Shown here piece after piece: positions 15,193 through 19,407 of a stretch of DNA of 19,407 bases (its first letter is position 1; every line of letters starts with the position of its first letter). Position numbers and translations under genes: made by a program. The stretch comes from Lachnospiraceae bacterium. GTDB lineage: Bacteria > Bacillota_A > Clostridia > Lachnospirales > Lachnospiraceae. The stretch lies in contig JAILOC010000042.1 in assembly GCA_024691045.1 (NCBI GenBank), positions 1-19,407 of the forward strand. Reading direction: 5' to 3'. The notes under the pieces are model-generated. The model did no database searches. It had not been told where the DNA came from and saw only the letters and a list, made by a program, of their open reading frames with translations.

Positions 15193-15864
15193 ATGAAATA
15201 TTTTTTCACTTCCAAAATAGAAAAAGAAAACGATGAGGTTAAGATCAACATACCTTTCAATATCTGGGAGGTCTGCAAGCACCGCGACGAGATAAGTGCG
15301 GAGCTTATAATCGATAACCAGTTCATCAAATGCAATCTTGTTCCTCTCGAAAAGGGACTTTATAAGCTTCTGATTCCCGCAGGGACCGAGCTTAATCTCG
15401 ATATGAATGTGGATCACAAATTCCTGCTCCACATCACCGATACCCTGATCAGGATGGATCAGAATTCACCCTACAGCGTTGATAATCCGATAAGAAAGAT
15501 CGATTCGCTCGAGCTCATCATCCAGCCCGGTGACGGACTCTGCGGACAGGCATGCATTGCAATGCTCGCAGGCGTTACCATTGCCGATGTCATTACCGTT
15601 ATGGACTGCCGTGAGTGGCAGGGCACGATGGGAAGACTTATCTCTGCGCTCAATTATTACGGAATCGATCACAGCAACGTCATTGTTTATCCTGCAGAGG
15701 GAGAGAAGGTTTTCCTTCCGAAGTGTGCGATCCTCATGGAGAAGATGGGACGATTCAGCCATTACCTTCTTTACTTTGACGGAAAGTTCTATGACCCCAA
15801 TCTCGGTATCATGGAAGAATACGATATGACTAAGCTCGTGGGATATCTCGAGATCAAACAGTAA
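15193..15864 (+). CDS. Putative fusion: DUF1905-like domain plus C39-like cysteine peptidase domain
   Basis: The product has 223 residues from ATG 15193, which follows GAAAGGG at short spacing; an upstream in-frame ATG at 15124 lies inside the promoter and is rejected. Residues 1-85 (VKINIPFNIWEV, ISAELIIDNQF, LVPLEKGLYKLLIP, then LHITDT) look like a DUF1905-type small barrel. Residues about 108-223 resemble a C39/papain-like fold: Q111-P-G-D-G-L-C117-G-Q-A-C121 has glutamine six residues before the cysteine as in C39 peptidases, and FSH190YLLYFDGKFYD201PNLG supplies histidine and aspartate in the expected order. All three catalytic-type residues are present. There is no signal peptide, membrane segment or ABC transporter domain, so it is probably cytoplasmic and not a bacteriocin exporter. 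The substrate is unknown. Single-gene transcript ended by a hairpin. Confidence 0.65.
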   Translation: MKYFFTSKIEKENDEVKINIPFNIWEVCKHRDEISAELIIDNQFIKCNLVPLEKGLYKLLIPAGTELNLDMNVDHKFLLHITDTLIRMDQNSPYSVDNPIRKIDSLELIIQPGDGLCGQACIAMLAGVTIADVITVMDCREWQGTMGRLISALNYYGIDHSNVIVYPAEGEKVFLPKCAILMEKMGRFSHYLLYFDGKFYDPNLGIMEEYDMTKLVGYLEIKQ

Positions 15865-15869
15865 TACGA

Positions 15870-15909
15870 ACTCCGATTCCACTTAAACGTGGGGTCGGAG
15901 TATTTTTTT
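15870..15909 (+). terminator. Intrinsic terminator after the peptidase-like gene
   Basis: ACTCCGATTCCAC (15870-15882) pairs with GTGGGGTCGGAGT (15889-15901) around a 6-base loop, giving a 13-bp stem with two G-U pairs. A run TATTTTTTT follows (to 15909). It ends only 11 bases before the next start codon. Confidence 0.82.
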
Positions 15910-15919
15910 CGGCGTTAAA

Positions 15920-17422
15920 ATGCGTAAGATACTCGGTATTTCTTTTCCCAAAAAAATATTCGCCATATGTGCACTGCTTGCGCTTGTTATCGCGCTCATC
16001 CCGCTTTACAGGCTGGCTCTTTATGCCATTCCCAGGTATGACGACTTCAGCTACGGCCTGAATATGTGGAAGGCACAAAGATACGGCTACGGCCTTCGCA
16101 CCATCCTGACCGTGGGATATGAGACCGCGCTCGGCTTTCACTATTCGTGGCAGGGAACCTATTCTTCCATATTCATGATGGCCCAGATGCCCGGTGCACT
16201 GGGGTATGAGTATTATTTCCTGGGCCCCGTTCTTCTGATCACATCACTTGCAGTGTCCGTCTTTTTCATGTCAGTGGTCCTGACAAAGCATTACCTTAAG
16301 GCTGAAACTCCCGACAGTATCGTCCTCGCCGTTATCGTTACGCTTACTCTCACCGAGTGCATCTATACCGCACAGCAGGGCTTTTACTGGTATAACAGCG
16401 GAGTTCATTATGTGTTCATGCACAGCTTGATGTTTGTCATGGTTGCCGTTATGGTTCTTCTTTCCCGTTCAAAGAAGATATGGACGGGGCTTATCGGATG
16501 CCTTGCGCTCGCATTTCTTTCCTTTGCATGCGCGGGTGCGAATTTCGTTACATGCATTCAGGGAATTCTTCTTCTTGCGGGATTTATGCTGCTTCTCGGA
16601 CTGAATAAGTCAAAGAAGGTATTCCGGTTTGTTCCGGGACTGATAATATATGCTCTGGGTCTTCGGCTGAGTCTTACCGCACCCGGCAATGCCCATCGTC
16701 AGGCAGCTTATCAGGGATACGGTGCGGTAAAGTCCGTTCTGTATTCTTTTAAGGCGGGAGCGGAGAACCTGTGGAAGTTCAGCGGTCCCTTTGTCATTCT
16801 TCTTATGATCCTTGCCGTCCCCGTGATCCTTATGATCGTGAAAAAGACGGATCATAGTTTCCGCCATCCCTGGCTCTTTACCCTGCTTTCCTACGGCTTT
16901 TACTGCACGGGTTATACTTCGAGCTTTTACTCAATGGGTAATGCCGGTCTTTCCAGAACCTGGATCGCGGTGAGCTTTACCTTCCAGATCCTTCTTTTTG
17001 CAAATGAGATCTACTGGCTCGGATACCTGACCCATTCGAAGGTGGGAGAAAAGCTTGGAAGGGTTTTTGGGGCCGGAGTGAAGCATTATGTTCTGTATTA
17101 TCTGGCGGCGTTCGTAATGCTGCTTGCGGCTTTCCATTTTACCGTTGATAAGATTGGTGCGGTCTCGTCCTTCGGCGCTTACTATTATGTACATACCGGG
17201 GAGGCCTATGCTTTTCATCAGGAATTCCTCGAAAGGGTAAGGATCATCGAAGAGTCGGATCACGGATCGGTCGAAGTGCCCGAATATGCATACAAACCCT
17301 GGTTTCTTATCAATAAGGATATATCCGAGGATCCCGGCGAGGAGGAAAACCGTATAATGGCCGAATATTTCGGGGTAAGGGAATTAAAAAGGGTAAGCCG
17401 CGAAGCTTTCTTCGGAGAGTAG
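15920..17422 (+). CDS. Multi-pass membrane protein, DUF6056-like / GT-C type
   Basis: The product has 500 residues. A first helix (about 13-36) is followed by IPRYDDFSYG with Asp41-Asp42, an acidic pair right after the helix as in GT-C enzymes, then HYSWQGTYSS (74-83). This pairing and the C-terminal pattern (KDISEDPGEEENRIMAEYFG) recall the DUF6056 membrane family common in Lachnospiraceae, a match from memory. About ten membrane segments follow and the last 90 residues are outside. It is likely an extracytoplasmic glycosyltransferase using a lipid-linked sugar, but its acceptor is unknown. ATG 15920 is the only start that keeps the first helix and acidic motif. No Shine-Dalgarno site is visible before it, and a terminator hairpin ends 11 bases upstream. 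No hairpin was seen after its stop. Confidence 0.68.
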   Translation: MRKILGISFPKKIFAICALLALVIALIPLYRLALYAIPRYDDFSYGLNMWKAQRYGYGLRTILTVGYETALGFHYSWQGTYSSIFMMAQMPGALGYEYYFLGPVLLITSLAVSVFFMSVVLTKHYLKAETPDSIVLAVIVTLTLTECIYTAQQGFYWYNSGVHYVFMHSLMFVMVAVMVLLSRSKKIWTGLIGCLALAFLSFACAGANFVTCIQGILLLAGFMLLLGLNKSKKVFRFVPGLIIYALGLRLSLTAPGNAHRQAAYQGYGAVKSVLYSFKAGAENLWKFSGPFVILLMILAVPVILMIVKKTDHSFRHPWLFTLLSYGFYCTGYTSSFYSMGNAGLSRTWIAVSFTFQILLFANEIYWLGYLTHSKVGEKLGRVFGAGVKHYVLYYLAAFVMLLAAFHFTVDKIGAVSSFGAYYYVHTGEAYAFHQEFLERVRIIEESDHGSVEVPEYAYKPWFLINKDISEDPGEEENRIMAEYFGVRELKRVSREAFFGE

Positions 17423-17460
17423 ATTTTTCTAAATTTTTTTGGGATTTTTGTCTTTTTTGC

Positions 17461-17489
17461 TTGCATTTCCATAGTCATAAGACTAATAT
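17461..17489 (+). promoter_or_regulatory. Promoter of groES-groEL
   Basis: TTGCAT (17461-17466) and TAATAT (17484-17489) are separated by exactly 17 bases. The expected start point near 17496 is just before the CIRCE operator, the usual arrangement for HrcA repression. Confidence 0.65.
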
Positions 17490-17501
17490 AAGTAATGTCG
17501 A

Positions 17502-17528
17502 TTAGCACTCGAATCAAAAGAGTGCTAA
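17502..17528. promoter_or_regulatory. CIRCE operator (HrcA binding site)
   Basis: TTAGCACTC (17502-17510), a 9-base spacer and GAGTGCTAA (17520-17528) form the perfect canonical CIRCE inverted repeat. HrcA binds it and represses groESL until heat stress, when free GroEL falls. It lies just downstream of the promoter, in the untranslated leader. The hrcA gene itself is not in the window. Confidence 0.97.
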
Positions 17529-17577
17529 CAAGGATAAACCAAGAACGCATTTACATGCGAAAAAAGGAGGCAATAAT

Positions 17578-17868
17578 ATGAAGTTAGTACCTTTGGGTGA
17601 CAGAGTAGTCCTTAAGGCTGTTGCAGCCGAAGAGACCACCAAGTCGGGAATCATTCTTGCAGGCGCTGCAGGCAAAGAGAAGCCCTCACAGGCTGACGTT
17701 GTAGCCGTAGGCCCCGGCATCACCTCTGACGGCAAGGAAGTCAAGATGGAAGTAAAGAAGGGCGACAGGGTTATTTACCAGAAGTATGCCGGAACCGAAG
17801 TCAAGCTTGACGATGACGAGGAATACATTGTAGTAAAGCAGAGCGATATCCTCGCAATAGTTAAATAA
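17578..17868 (+). CDS. groES: Co-chaperonin GroES (Cpn10)
   Basis: The product has 96 residues, the normal length. It forms the seven-membered lid of the GroEL folding chamber. The start LVPLGDRVVLK, a mobile loop KSGIILAGAAGKEKP with the hydrophobic Ile-Ile-Leu that binds GroEL, VVAVGPG, KKGDRVIYQKYAGTEVK and the closing strand YIVVKQSDILAIV all match the family. A strong AAGGAGG lies just before the ATG. It is the first gene of the operon and lies 16 bases before groEL; expression should rise on heat shock through the CIRCE site. Confidence 0.98.
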   Translation: MKLVPLGDRVVLKAVAAEETTKSGIILAGAAGKEKPSQADVVAVGPGITSDGKEVKMEVKKGDRVIYQKYAGTEVKLDDDEEYIVVKQSDILAIVK

Positions 17869-17884
17869 GGGAGGCGCATTTTAA

Positions 17885-19407
<1,523 letters not shown>

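Noticed and set aside
17423..17460. T-rich stretch after the third GT-C gene as a terminator
   Set aside because: Several T runs are present, but I find no stem before them, so I did not call a terminator.

Overview
The window looks like chromosomal DNA from a Gram-positive Clostridia member, most likely Lachnospiraceae or a close relative. Three things suggest this: a groES-groEL operon behind a perfect CIRCE operator (HrcA control), strong AGGAG-type ribosome sites, and a clostridial-style class A PBP. Several small or membrane proteins are also of types I associate with that family. This is judged by eye; no search was run. I see no tRNA, rRNA, CRISPR array, insertion sequence or phage gene.

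Layout. (1) 18-3104: a membrane-anchored FecR-domain protein and a predicted lipoprotein in tandem, closed by a hairpin terminator at 3132-3161. (2) 3277-10923: a tightly packed six-gene glycan cassette behind a recognisable promoter. It holds a DUF2334/polysaccharide-deacetylase-like protein, a PLP sugar aminotransferase, GDP-mannose 4,6-dehydratase (gmd), mannose-1-phosphate guanylyltransferase (manC) and two multi-pass GT-C-like membrane proteins. Three junctions are TAATG stop/start overlaps and a fourth is a short overlap. (3) 10973-14020: a small 95-residue protein and a bifunctional class A penicillin-binding protein, ended by a 12-bp bidirectional hairpin. (4) 14073-14393 on the minus strand: a small coiled-coil protein, divergent from a YigZ/IMPACT-family gene (14473-15102). 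(5) 15193-15864: a cytoplasmic protein that seems to fuse a DUF1905-like barrel to a C39-like cysteine peptidase fold, followed by a terminator. (6) 15920-17422: a third GT-C-like (DUF6056-like) membrane protein. (7) 17461 to the end: the CIRCE-controlled groES-groEL operon, with groEL cut by the window edge.

How the parts fit. ManC makes GDP-mannose and Gmd converts it to GDP-4-keto-6-deoxymannose. The adjacent aminotransferase is the obvious candidate to aminate C4, giving a GDP-perosamine-like sugar, although its motifs resemble PseC, which acts on a UDP sugar. The two GT-C-like proteins probably transfer a lipid-linked sugar outside the membrane. There is no priming transferase, ordinary GT-A/GT-B transferase or flippase in the window, so the cassette must rely on genes elsewhere. 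The cassette, its unusual enzyme pairing and the DUF1905/C39-like fusion are the parts most worth a second look.
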